A DNA stretch of 64,000 nt from Arthrobacter sp. MYb229 (GTDB lineage: Bacteria > Actinomycetota > Actinomycetes > Actinomycetales > Micrococcaceae). The notes under the pieces are model-generated. The model was not told the origin of the DNA, searched no databases, and saw only the letters and a list, made by a program, of their open reading frames with translations. A program made the position numbers and the translations under genes. This document shows, one piece after another, positions 17,873 to 26,162 of this stretch. The stretch's first letter is position 1. Each line of letters opens with the position of its first letter. The DNA lies in assembly GCF_002975405.1 (NCBI RefSeq), contig NZ_PCPS01000008.1:1-64000 (forward strand), written 5' to 3'.

Positions 17873-19378
17873 TTAGGCGCCGAACTTCGGGGTGTGCACG
17901 TCTCCCAGGGTGATGTGCACGGCCTGCTGGTCGGTGTAGAAGTCGATCGAGCGGTAGCCGCCCTCGTGGCCCAGGCCCGAGGCCTTCACTCCGCCGAAAG
18001 GCGAACGCAGGTCGCGCACGTTGTGCGAGTTCAGCCACACCATGCCGGCCTCGATGTCCTGCGCGAAGTTGTGGGCACGCTTCAGGTCGTTGGTCCACAG
18101 GTAGGCGGCCAGGCCGTACTTGGTGTTGTTCGCCAGCTCCAGGGCTTCTTCCTCGGTGTCGAAGGGGGTGATTCCCACGACCGGGCCGAAGATCTCTTCC
18201 TGGAAGATGCGTGCATCGGGTGCGACATCGGCGAACACGGTCGGGGCGACGTAGGAGCCGTTTTCCTGGCCTTCGGGCAGGTTCTCCGGGCGGCCGCCGC
18301 CGGCGACCAGGCGGCCTTCGGACTTGCCGATTTCCACGTAGCTCATGACCTTGTTGTAGTGCTCCGGGTGGACCAGCGCGCCGACCTGGGTGGTTGGATC
18401 GTGCGGATCGCCGACCTTGATGTTCTTCGCCCGGGCCGCGTAGGCCTCGACGAACTTCTCGTAGATGCCGCGCTGGACCAGGATGCGCGAGCCTGCGGTG
18501 CAGCGCTCGCCGTTCAGCGAGAACACGCCGAACAGGGTGGAGTCGATGGCCGCGTCGAAGTCTGCATCGTCGAACACGATGGCCGGGGACTTGCCGCCCA
18601 GCTCCATGGACATGCCCTTGAGGTTCTCCGCGCAGTTGCGGAAGATCAGCTGGCCGGTGGAGGATTCGCCGGTGAAGGAGATCAGCGGGACCTTCGGGTG
18701 CTTGACCAGTGCGTCGCCGGCTTCCTCGCCGATGCCGTTGACCAGGTTGAAGACACCGGCGGGCAGGCCGGCCTCTTCGAAGATGGTGGCCCACAGCGAA
18801 GCGGAGAGCGGGGTGAACTCCGCCGGCTTGAGCACCACGGTGCAGCCGGAGGCGATCGACGGGGCGAGCTTCCAGGATTCGAGCATGAACGGGGTGTTCC
18901 AGGGGGTGATCAGCCCGGCGACGCCGATGGGTTTGCGGTTCACGTAGTTCAGCTGCGAGCCCGGGACCTTGAGCGCATTGTCGTGCTGGGCGACGATCAG
19001 GTCGGCGAAGAAGCGGAAGTTCTCCGCGGCGCGCTGGGCCTGGCCCTTGGCCTGGGTGATCGGCAGGCCGGTGTCGAAGGTTTCCATCTCGGCCAGGCGG
19101 TCCTGCTGGGCAACGACCGCGTCGGCGATCTTGTACAGCACGTTGGCGCGTTCGCGTGGCTTCATCTTCGGCCATGGGCCGTTGTTGAAGGCCTCGGTGG
19201 CGGCGGCGACCGCTGCGTCGATATCGGCCTGCTGGCCGGCGGCGGCGGTGGCGTAGTCCTGGTTGGTGACCGGGTCCAGGACGCCGAAGGTTTCCCCGCC
19301 GATGGAATCGACGAACTTGCCGCCGATGTAGTGCTGCAGGTGGGTCGGCAGGTTTTCCGGAACGAAGTGCTTGCTCAT
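17873..19378 (-). CDS. hpaE: 5-carboxymethyl-2-hydroxymuconate semialdehyde dehydrogenase
   Basis: A 501-residue aldehyde dehydrogenase. GLITPWNTPFMLESWKLAP, the Glu in SMELGGKSPAIVFDDAD and the Cys in FSLNGERCTAGSR are the cofactor and catalytic blocks; the FSLNGERCTAGSR form is typical of HpaE. ATG at 19378 has AAAGGAAAA upstream. It oxidises the ring-cleavage product of HpaD with NAD. It lies 35 bp upstream of hpaD on the same strand. Confidence 0.93.
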   Translation of the reverse strand: MSKHFVPENLPTHLQHYIGGKFVDSIGGETFGVLDPVTNQDYATAAAGQQADIDAAVAAATEAFNNGPWPKMKPRERANVLYKIADAVVAQQDRLAEMETFDTGLPITQAKGQAQRAAENFRFFADLIVAQHDNALKVPGSQLNYVNRKPIGVAGLITPWNTPFMLESWKLAPSIASGCTVVLKPAEFTPLSASLWATIFEEAGLPAGVFNLVNGIGEEAGDALVKHPKVPLISFTGESSTGQLIFRNCAENLKGMSMELGGKSPAIVFDDADFDAAIDSTLFGVFSLNGERCTAGSRILVQRGIYEKFVEAYAARAKNIKVGDPHDPTTQVGALVHPEHYNKVMSYVEIGKSEGRLVAGGGRPENLPEGQENGSYVAPTVFADVAPDARIFQEEIFGPVVGITPFDTEEEALELANNTKYGLAAYLWTNDLKRAHNFAQDIEAGMVWLNSHNVRDLRSPFGGVKASGLGHEGGYRSIDFYTDQQAVHITLGDVHTPKFGA

Positions 19379-19455
19379 GGATGTTTTCCTTTCGCGTGGC
19401 TTTCAACTGTGAAAGTCATGAAATTGTGAAATCTTTTTCGGTGGCTGGGCGGAGG

Positions 19456-20115
19456 CTAGATGACCGAGGGGGCCATTCCGGCCTGGTCCAGATAGGCGTT
19501 GAGCGTATTGGTGCGGTGGGTGCGGGCGGCCTCTTCGATTTCCCGGGGGGAGGCGTGGGCGCGGATGAGTTCCAACAGGTGCTGGTGCTCTTCCACCGAG
19601 GCCCTGGCGCGGTGCGGGATGTGGGTGAAGGAGCTGGCTCGCATGGCCGCGAGCCGGCGCCAGCCGCGCTGCACCAGGTCCAGGATGTGCGGGTTCGGGC
19701 ACTGGCTGTAGAGCTGCTGGTGGAACTCGTTGTTCAACGCGGTGAAGGCCACCGGGTTGAAGTCCTCCAGGCACTGGCGCATCGCGTCGTTCAGCTCCTG
19801 CGCCCGCTTCAGCCACGCCTCGTCCATCGCCGCCGCCGCAAGTGCGGTGGCGGCCGGTTCGATGACCGCGAGGGTCTGCATGGTGTGCAGGTACAGGGTG
19901 GAGTCGACCTGCGCGACGGTGGCGCCCACATTGCGGGTGAAGTGCACCAGACCTTCGGCTTCCAAGCGTCGGATGGCCTCGCGTACCGGGACCACCGAGC
20001 AGCCCAGTTCTTCGGCGATGGTTCCCAGAACGAGTCGGTAGCCCGGGGAGTAGGCCCCGTTGACGATCCGTTCGGAGACCAGCGCGTAGGCGACCTCTGA
20101 CTTGGAATTGCTCAT
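19456..20115 (-). CDS. GntR-family (FCD) regulator of the hpa operon
   Basis: A 219-residue GntR regulator. The winged helix (YRLVLGTIAEELGCSVVPVREAIRRLEAEGLV, seen in parts) is followed by an FCD helical domain (AVIEPAATALAAAAM, NNEFHQQLYSQCPN, SSFTHIPHRA, VEEHQHLLELIRAHAS) with the His residues of the metal site. The ATG at 20115 shares its A with the TAA of the upstream fusion gene (TAATG), so it is translated by coupling inside the catabolic operon. It probably autoregulates the operon through the palindrome at 21649-21660. Confidence 0.88.
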   Translation of the reverse strand: MSNSKSEVAYALVSERIVNGAYSPGYRLVLGTIAEELGCSVVPVREAIRRLEAEGLVHFTRNVGATVAQVDSTLYLHTMQTLAVIEPAATALAAAAMDEAWLKRAQELNDAMRQCLEDFNPVAFTALNNEFHQQLYSQCPNPHILDLVQRGWRRLAAMRASSFTHIPHRARASVEEHQHLLELIRAHASPREIEEAARTHRTNTLNAYLDQAGMAPSVI

Positions 20116-21617
20116 TACAGTTCCCAGCTGGCCAGATCCGGGGATCCGGCGTCCTTCCAGGCGTTGTACTTGGTCTTCCACTCGGCGTTCATCGGGAACA
20201 GGCCCTCGATGCCGTGGCCGCGCTGGACCATGGCGAAGATGAACTCGTCGTTGGATTCGGTGATCATCGCTTCGGCGGCGACCTCTTCGACCAGTGCCGG
20301 CGGGATCACCACGATGCCGTCCGAGTCCGCCACGATGACATCCCCGGGCTGCACCGACACGCCGCCGCAGGCCACGGTCAGGTCCTTGTCCCAGGCCACG
20401 TGCTTGCGGCCGAGGACCGCGGGGTGCGCTCCGTTGTAGAAGACCGGGATCTCCAGGTTGCTCACCGCGTCAAGGTCGCGCACGCCGCCATCGGAGATGA
20501 TCGCCGCGGCGCCCAGCTGCTGGCTGCGCAGGGCGAGGATGTCGCCCAGGGTGGCCGAGCCGGTTTCCCCGCGGGCCTCCATGACCAGGATTTCGCCGTC
20601 GCCGAGGGAGTCGATGGACTGCTTCTGCATGTTGTAGCCGGCGCCGTGGGCCTTGAACAGGTCCTCGCGGTTAGGGATGTAGCGCAGGGTGCGGGCGGTG
20701 CCGATCACGCGCTTCATGCCCTTGGTGGCGCCGGGGACTTCGATGTTCACGTTGTTCAGCCCGCGCTTGCGCAGGGTGGCGGACAAGGTGGCGGTGGCCA
20801 CCGCGGCGAGCTGCTCGCGGACCTTGTCGGTGAGCACCGACTTGCCGGTGACAAGCGCTGGCATGCCGGCGGTTTCGCGGTCGCCGTAGGCATCTTCCTT
20901 GTCTTTGTCGGTGACCTTTGGCTGGTTGCCGAAGGCCGCGAAGGTCTGGGTGCCCTCGACCGCGGTGGTCTTCAGCCGGCCGGTGGTGGCGCCGGAGAGC
21001 AGGTCGGTGACCTCAACCTCGACGACGTCGCCCGGGAAGAAGACGGTGGAGCCGGCCGGGGTGCCGGTGAGGATGACGTCCCCTGGCTGCAGGGTCATCT
21101 GCTGGGAAAGATCCGCGACGATCTGCGCGAAGGAGAAGAGCAATTCCGAGGTGTCGGCGTCCTGGGCGATCTGGCCGTTGACCCAGGTCTGCACGCGCAG
21201 CTTGGCTGGATCCAGCTCGGCCGCCGCGAGGGCGGTGGGGCCCATCGGGGTGTAGCCGTCGCCGGACTTCGAGCGGATGTTCGAGCCCTTGTCCGCGTAC
21301 TTGATGTCGTGGACGCCGAGGTCGTTCGAGGCGGTAACCGAGCCGACGTAGCTCCAGGCTTCCTCAACCGAGACGCGGCGGGCGGCCTTGCCGATGATCA
21401 AGGCGATTTCGCCTTCGAAGGCGAGTAGCTCGGTGCCGGCCGGGCGTTCAACGGTGGAACCGGTGGTCGCCAGCGAGCTGGTGGCCTTCATGAAGTAGCT
21501 CGGGAACTTCGGGGTGCGGCCACGCTGGGCTGCCCGCGAGGAGTAGCTCAGGTGCACTGCAAGGACCTTGCCAGCCTGGGCGAAAGTTTCTTCGCTCACC
21601 GGGATCGGATTATTCAT
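20115..21617 (-). CDS. Fumarylacetoacetate hydrolase-RraA fusion (HpaG/HpcE-like plus aldolase-like domain)
   Basis: A 500-residue two-domain protein. Residues ~1-225 are a fumarylacetoacetate hydrolase fold: FEGEIALIIGKAAR and the Asp of TASNDLGVHDIKYADKG give the acidic metal site, and GDVILTGTPAGS is typical of HpaG/HpcE isomerase-decarboxylases. Residues ~255-500 are an RraA/HMG-aldolase-like domain with ALRSQQLGAAAIISDGGVRD, PVFYNGAHPA and PGDVIVADSDGIVVIP, keeping the DG-x-RD signature of oxo-acid aldolases and oxaloacetate decarboxylases. E. coli HpcE instead carries two hydrolase-type domains. ATG at 21617 is preferred over GTG at 21632. First gene of the operon; the RraA part might act as the missing aldolase step. 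Confidence 0.85.
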   Translation of the reverse strand: MNNPIPVSEETFAQAGKVLAVHLSYSSRAAQRGRTPKFPSYFMKATSSLATTGSTVERPAGTELLAFEGEIALIIGKAARRVSVEEAWSYVGSVTASNDLGVHDIKYADKGSNIRSKSGDGYTPMGPTALAAAELDPAKLRVQTWVNGQIAQDADTSELLFSFAQIVADLSQQMTLQPGDVILTGTPAGSTVFFPGDVVEVEVTDLLSGATTGRLKTTAVEGTQTFAAFGNQPKVTDKDKEDAYGDRETAGMPALVTGKSVLTDKVREQLAAVATATLSATLRKRGLNNVNIEVPGATKGMKRVIGTARTLRYIPNREDLFKAHGAGYNMQKQSIDSLGDGEILVMEARGETGSATLGDILALRSQQLGAAAIISDGGVRDLDAVSNLEIPVFYNGAHPAVLGRKHVAWDKDLTVACGGVSVQPGDVIVADSDGIVVIPPALVEEVAAEAMITESNDEFIFAMVQRGHGIEGLFPMNAEWKTKYNAWKDAGSPDLASWEL

Positions 21618-21648
21618 CTTTGATTTTCCCACTTTCGTCGTACATCAA

Positions 21649-21660
21649 ATCGTATACGAT
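21649..21660. promoter_or_regulatory. Palindromic operator, site 1 (hpa operon)
   Basis: Perfect 12-bp palindrome ATCGTATACGAT just downstream of the promoter of the FAH-RraA gene. The form fits GntR/FadR-family sites, and a GntR gene is in the operon. Confidence 0.65.
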
Positions 21661-21661
21661 C

Positions 21662-21690
21662 AGTGTGCGCTGAATCTCAGGCACTGTCAA
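21662..21690 (-). promoter_or_regulatory. Likely promoter of the hpa operon
   Basis: On the minus strand a consensus -35 TTGACA (21690-21685) is followed after 17 bp by CACACT (21667-21662), which is a weak -10. A palindromic operator lies directly downstream, over the expected transcription start. Confidence 0.5.
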
Positions 21691-21867
21691 GTCGCGGAGC
21701 CAAGTTGTTTGGTGGGTGGTGGTTGGCGGCTCTTGGCGAGGTGGATTTTTCCCGTGATTCCGCGGAGGATAACTCCGATTCTTCACCTGGGCGGGCGGTT
21801 AATCAACCACTTTTCTAGGCACGAATGGGTTGTAGAAATAGGCGCAAGTCAGTGCGATGGAGCGAGA

Positions 21868-21883
21868 GATCGTATATACGATC
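21868..21883. promoter_or_regulatory. Palindromic operator, site 2
   Basis: Perfect 16-bp palindrome GATCGTATATACGATC with the same half-site (ATCGTA) as site 1 but 2 bp wider spacing, about 220 bp upstream of the hpa start and 120 bp before the low-GC membrane protein gene. Confidence 0.6.
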
Positions 21884-22005
21884 CGGTGCCACTTTGTGGG
21901 TTCAACAGGATAGCCTGAGAAATCGACGTTCCCGATCAAGGCCCGCTCGGCTGGATGTTTCATGGCGGGTTGATTAACTAGACATCACCAAGGAGAGAAT
22001 TTTAG

Positions 22006-23061
22006 GTGTTCATAAGGCCCTCAAATGTGACGAAATACGGATCGCAGCCCACGAGGCCAATAAGCGAATCCATAGCTGAAGCTGTTGCTCTGGTCGTTGC
22101 CAGCTCAGTTGTTATTTTCGGGCTGATAAGTATAAATCTGGAAGGCGGCGAAATTGACCAAACTGTGCCAGTCGCGCGCGAATTCGGTGCCGCTATCCTC
22201 GATGAGATCGGATGGATCTGTGGTTTCTATCTAACTATCCTCATCGGCTTCTATGTGGTCACGATAAGTGGCCAGATCCGAGGTATCTCGGAGCGAGCGA
22301 CAAGGACAAGCCGGACGCTTGGGCTATACGCCACATTTATCGTAGGGGCGATCGTACCGGCATTGGTGCTTTGCGTAATGGCCGCTATTGGCGACCCTGA
22401 AAAATTGGGAAAACTCGTGGTCGCGGTCCCTGCGCTAGTTGTGTTGATAGTAATGTCCCTGACGCTGAGCGGTTTTGCAGTGAACGACAAGAAAGTGCAA
22501 CTGAAAATTGCCGAGATTAGGCTGAAGAAATCAATCGAAGACGGGATCGAATATAGAGAACGGTCCAAGATCAAAACATGGAAAGTTCTCGTTTTTGAAC
22601 CTTTGGTTTTGAGTTTTATTTTATGGATTTGCTGCTTGATTTTTTACCGTCCCGAATTTTCGATCGGGGTGGTGGTCCTGTTCGTATTGCTCCTCGTGCT
22701 ATCGGGAGGTTATATGCTGTTGTGCTTCGGCCTCTTAACATCTTTTTCTCCACGCAATGGCAAAATTGACAAGTATGCAACAGTCGCCATCGCACTGCTA
22801 TCGGCGCTGTTTTCTATACTGTTGATATCTATTTTCGTGGAGGCGGCTGGCATTTTTCCAGCGATCATAGTTCTTTTTACTTTCATCGTTCCCCTGGCCA
22901 TGCTGATATGGCCGAGAGCGATACCTGGCGGATTTCTATACGATTGGAGCCTCCGCGCGGTAGCTTCTCGATATCTGGCCAAGAAAGCCGCACTGAATAG
23001 GGCTAGTGCGCGGTTGCAAATTAGGAGCATCATTTCGGAATCGAACTCATCCGCAGGCTGA
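22006..23061 (+). CDS. Uncharacterised multispan membrane protein (low GC)
   Basis: A 351-residue protein I do not recognise. About eight hydrophobic spans are visible: ~27-47, ~65-88, ~107-128, ~135-155, ~205-222, ~228-250, ~262-282 and ~285-305, separated by a charged stretch at ~160-200 (KKVQLKIAEIRLKKSIEDG) likely to be cytoplasmic. GTG at 22006 has AAGGAGAG upstream. Codon use is clearly more AT-rich than the surrounding catabolic genes, which suggests transfer. It stands alone, downstream of an orphan operator and upstream of ilvD on the other strand. Confidence 0.7.
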   Translation: MFIRPSNVTKYGSQPTRPISESIAEAVALVVASSVVIFGLISINLEGGEIDQTVPVAREFGAAILDEIGWICGFYLTILIGFYVVTISGQIRGISERATRTSRTLGLYATFIVGAIVPALVLCVMAAIGDPEKLGKLVVAVPALVVLIVMSLTLSGFAVNDKKVQLKIAEIRLKKSIEDGIEYRERSKIKTWKVLVFEPLVLSFILWICCLIFYRPEFSIGVVVLFVLLLVLSGGYMLLCFGLLTSFSPRNGKIDKYATVAIALLSALFSILLISIFVEAAGIFPAIIVLFTFIVPLAMLIWPRAIPGGFLYDWSLRAVASRYLAKKAALNRASARLQIRSIISESNSSAG

Positions 23062-23230
23062 TCACAGACCGACGAGCTTGTGCTCGCTCCCAGGCAACAA
23101 GTTACTCGGCACTAGAATTGTCCGCTTGAAAAATCTTGGAGCTGATACGACGAGAGATCATTGTGTATGACAGGGGCTCCAAACTGCACGACAAGTATGT
23201 AGTTTGGAGCCCGCCAATTAGGTGTGCGAA

Positions 23231-25144
23231 TTAAATGTTTGCGGTAACGGCCGCGGCGCGCTCGTCCGCTTCGCGCAGGGCACGCTCCACACGGTCCACG
23301 TCTCGCACGGCGCCCTTATCTGCGGACAATGCCATGGCGGCATAGGCACGCAGTGCGGGGGAGACCACGCGCTCGCGGTTCGCCGGGCGGTAGCCGGTGG
23401 TGGCCAGCAAACGCTCGCGGCGCTCGGCCAAAACATCATCAGCTACATTCAGCGTCAGGTCGCGGGTCGGGATGTCGATGGAGATCGAATCGCCATCCTC
23501 AACCAGGGCGATGATGCCACCGGACGCCGCCTCGGGGGAGACATGTCCAATGGATAGTCCCGAGGTGCCGCCGGAGAAACGGCCATCGGTGATCAGCGCG
23601 CAGGACTTGCCCAGGCCGCGGCCCTTGAGGAAGGAAGTCGGGTAGAGCATTTCCTGCATGCCCGGGCCGCCCTTGGGGCCTTCGTAGCGGATGACCACCA
23701 CATCGCCGGCCTTCACCTGTTTGTTCAGGATCTTCTCTACGGCTTCGTCCTGGGACTCGCAGACTACCGCCGGACCGGTGAAGCTCCAGATGGAGGGGTC
23801 CACGCCAGCGGTCTTGACCACGGCGCCATCCACGGCAATGTTGCCGCGCAGCACAGCCAATCCGCCGTCCTGGGAGTAAGCGTGCTCCACCGAGTGGATG
23901 CAGCCTTCGGCTGCGTCGGTATCCAGTTCTTCCCAGCGCGCGGACTGCGAACCGGCGGTGGAGGAACGTATCCCGCCCGGAGCGGCGTGCCACAATTCGA
24001 GGGCCACGTCGGTGGCTTTGCCGCCGCGGATATCCCAGTCGTCCAGTACCTCGCCCATGGTGGCGGCGTGCACGGTGTTCACCGTGTCATCGAGCAGTCC
24101 GCCGCGGCGCAGTTCGCCGAGGATGGCAGGGATGCCGCCGGCACGGTGGACATCTTCCATGTAGTAGATCTTCCCCGCGCCGGCGGAGTTCGGCGCGACC
24201 TTGGCAAGGCATGGTACGCGGCCGGAAATTTCATTGATTTCTTCCAAGCCGAACTCGACGCCAGCCTCGTGGGCGGCGGCCAGCAGGTGGAGAATCGTGT
24301 TGGTGGAGCCGCCCATGGCAATATCCAGGGTCATCGCGTTGCCGAAGGCCTCGATGGTGGCGATATTGCGTGGCAGTACCGTCTCGTCGCTGTCAGCATA
24401 GAAGCGGTTGGCGATATCCACGATGGTCCTACCGGCGTTTTGATACAGCGCCGTGCGTGCGGTGTGAGTGGCCAGGGTGGAGCCGTTGCCTGGCAGAGCC
24501 AGACCCATGGCCTCGGTGAGGCAGTTCATCGAGTTCGCGGTGAACATGCCCGAGCAGGAACCGCAGGTAGGGCAGGCGGATTCCTCGATCCGAAGCAGGT
24601 CTGCATCGGAGACGTTCTCGTTCACTGCCTCCGAGATGGCGTCCACCAGATCCAGCGTGCGTACGGTGCCATCGACCAGGGTGGCGCGTCCTGATTCCAT
24701 CGGGCCGCCGGAGACGAACACGGTCGGGACGTTCAAGCGCAGGGCTGCCATGAGCATGCCCGGGGTGATCTTGTCGCAGTTGGAGATGCAGATCAGCGCG
24801 TCCGCGCAGTGCGCATTGACCATGTACTCGACCGAATCGGCAATCAGATCGCGGCTGGGCAGCGAGTAGAGCATGCCGCCGTGACCCATGGCGATGCCGT
24901 CATCCACGGCAATGGTGTTGAATTCGCGGGGGATGCCGCCGGCCTCGATGATGGCGTCGGAGACGATGCGTCCCACGGGCTGCAGGTGGGTGTGGCCCGG
25001 AACGAATTCGGTGAAGCTGTTGGCCACGGCGATGATCGGCTTGCGGCCGAGATCCGCGCCGTTGACTCCGGCTGCGCGCAGCAGTGCGCGGGCGCCTGCC
25101 ATGTTTCGGCCGTGGGTAATGGTGTGCGAGCGATAAGTGGTCAT
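23231..25144 (-). CDS. ilvD: Dihydroxy-acid dehydratase
   Basis: A 637-residue iron-sulfur dehydratase of the long (E. coli) type, which converts dihydroxy-isovalerate and dihydroxy-methylvalerate to 2-oxo acids in branched-chain amino acid synthesis. The cluster cysteines are in [12 protein letters not shown] and [47 protein letters not shown]-type [18 protein letters not shown] and the C-terminal [21 protein letters not shown] are family blocks. Starts at ATG 25144. It is separated by 83 bp from a divergent regulator. A second ilvD may exist elsewhere; this copy is not with other ilv genes. Confidence 0.95.
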   Translation of the reverse strand: MTTYRSHTITHGRNMAGARALLRAAGVNGADLGRKPIIAVANSFTEFVPGHTHLQPVGRIVSDAIIEAGGIPREFNTIAVDDGIAMGHGGMLYSLPSRDLIADSVEYMVNAHCADALICISNCDKITPGMLMAALRLNVPTVFVSGGPMESGRATLVDGTVRTLDLVDAISEAVNENVSDADLLRIEESACPTCGSCSGMFTANSMNCLTEAMGLALPGNGSTLATHTARTALYQNAGRTIVDIANRFYADSDETVLPRNIATIEAFGNAMTLDIAMGGSTNTILHLLAAAHEAGVEFGLEEINEISGRVPCLAKVAPNSAGAGKIYYMEDVHRAGGIPAILGELRRGGLLDDTVNTVHAATMGEVLDDWDIRGGKATDVALELWHAAPGGIRSSTAGSQSARWEELDTDAAEGCIHSVEHAYSQDGGLAVLRGNIAVDGAVVKTAGVDPSIWSFTGPAVVCESQDEAVEKILNKQVKAGDVVVIRYEGPKGGPGMQEMLYPTSFLKGRGLGKSCALITDGRFSGGTSGLSIGHVSPEAASGGIIALVEDGDSISIDIPTRDLTLNVADDVLAERRERLLATTGYRPANRERVVSPALRAYAAMALSADKGAVRDVDRVERALREADERAAAVTANI

Positions 25145-25193
25145 TCTAAAATCCCATCATAGATTTGTTCCCTGACCCAGACGGCGTTGATAC

Positions 25194-25207
25194 TAGTAGT
25201 ACTACTA
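25194..25207. promoter_or_regulatory. Palindrome between ilvD and the MmyB-type regulator
   Basis: Perfect 14-bp palindrome TAGTAGTACTACTA in the 83-bp divergent region, a fitting operator for the helix-turn-helix protein starting at 25228 and perhaps for ilvD. Confidence 0.65.
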
Positions 25208-25227
25208 CCATGATAAAAGGACCAATA

Positions 25228-26013
25228 ATGGACGCTGGTCAGCGGCGCAGGGAAGAACTTGCAGCCTTCCTCAAAGACCGCCGAGCCCGGGCGGAGCGTG
25301 CCTCGCATGGACTGCCCGAGGTGGGGAGAAGCCGAGTGCGCGGGCTGCGACGCGAGGAGGTCGCCACCCTGGCCGGAGTTTCGGTGACCTGGTACACCTG
25401 GCTGGAGCAATCAAGGGATATCAATCCCTCACGTCAGGTACTGGACTCGCTGGCTCGGCTCTTTCGGCTGACTCCGGTGGAGAGTACTTACCTCTTGTCG
25501 TTGGGTGGTCACGGCGAAAGCGTTTCGGACGTGACTAGTGAGGTGACCCCCGCCCTGCAGCGATTGCTCGATGCCTTGGACTTCCCTGCATTCCTGATTG
25601 CCGCGGACTGGACGATTATCGGTTGGAACGCGGCCTACGCAATGCTCTACCCGCGGATTGCATCTCTTGAAGAGACTGACCGGAATCTTCTCTGGTTGGT
25701 GTTCACTGATGATCAATTACGCGAAATGCTCCCAGACTGGGAAGCGCAGAGTCGAAGCTTCGTGGGCAGCTTCCGTGCCGAAACCCGGGGCTGGCTCAGC
25801 CCTTCGGGGGATAGCGGCATCGTGGCACGCGTATCGGAAGCTTCACCGGAGTTCGCTGCAATCTGGAAGGAGCGTGATGTAGCCGGATTTCGCACAGGGG
25901 AGAGGTTGTTTAGGCATCCTTGCAAGGGGATGACAAGTTATGAACAGCACAATTTCATACCCGTTGAAGCATCGGATTTAACACTTATCTTCTACGCACC
26001 AGCTCAGTGCTAA
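25228..26013 (+). CDS. XRE-type regulator with MmyB-like ligand domain
   Basis: A 261-residue regulator. The N-terminal helix-turn-helix reads REELAAFLKDRRARA, then RGLRREEVATLAGVSVTWYTWLEQ and ILDSLARLFRLTPVE-type residues; the C-terminal half (residues ~110-261; ALDFPAFLIAADWTIIGWN, NLLWLVFTDDQLREMLPDWE, FRTGERLFRHPCKGMTSYEQ) is the MmyB-like PAS-fold that binds fatty acids or hydrophobic ligands. ATG at 25228 has AAAAGGA upstream; in-frame starts at 25210 and 25165 are possible but the latter would run through the palindrome. Divergent from ilvD. Confidence 0.87.
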   Translation: MDAGQRRREELAAFLKDRRARAERASHGLPEVGRSRVRGLRREEVATLAGVSVTWYTWLEQSRDINPSRQVLDSLARLFRLTPVESTYLLSLGGHGESVSDVTSEVTPALQRLLDALDFPAFLIAADWTIIGWNAAYAMLYPRIASLEETDRNLLWLVFTDDQLREMLPDWEAQSRSFVGSFRAETRGWLSPSGDSGIVARVSEASPEFAAIWKERDVAGFRTGERLFRHPCKGMTSYEQHNFIPVEASDLTLIFYAPAQC

Positions 26014-26162
26014 ATACGATTTGTAGGTACCTCTTGATCTGGCTGCTCACGTGTAATCTCCTCAATTCGTGGGCACTGAGATCAAAACTTCGTTGACAAT
26101 CGATCTCCATACTTTGTGTATCCTCAGAACAGAGGTACTGACTGAGGCTTTTCAGCACAATG

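Larger units (their letters stand above)
21618..22005. other. 388-bp regulatory gap between hpa operon and membrane protein gene
   Basis: Holds the hpa promoter and the two ATCGTA palindromes. Apart from these and the AAGGAGAG ribosome site before 22006, no gene or further structure is seen. Confidence 0.5.

Noticed and set aside
16728-19406. Single 892-codon open frame on the minus strand
   Set aside because: Its first two thirds are a shadow frame of hpaE; the real genes are hpaE (17873-19378) and hpaD (16728-17837), each with its own ribosome site and family motifs.
17894-19429. 511-codon plus-strand frame
   Set aside because: Antisense shadow of hpaE with no recognisable protein features, as expected in high-GC DNA.
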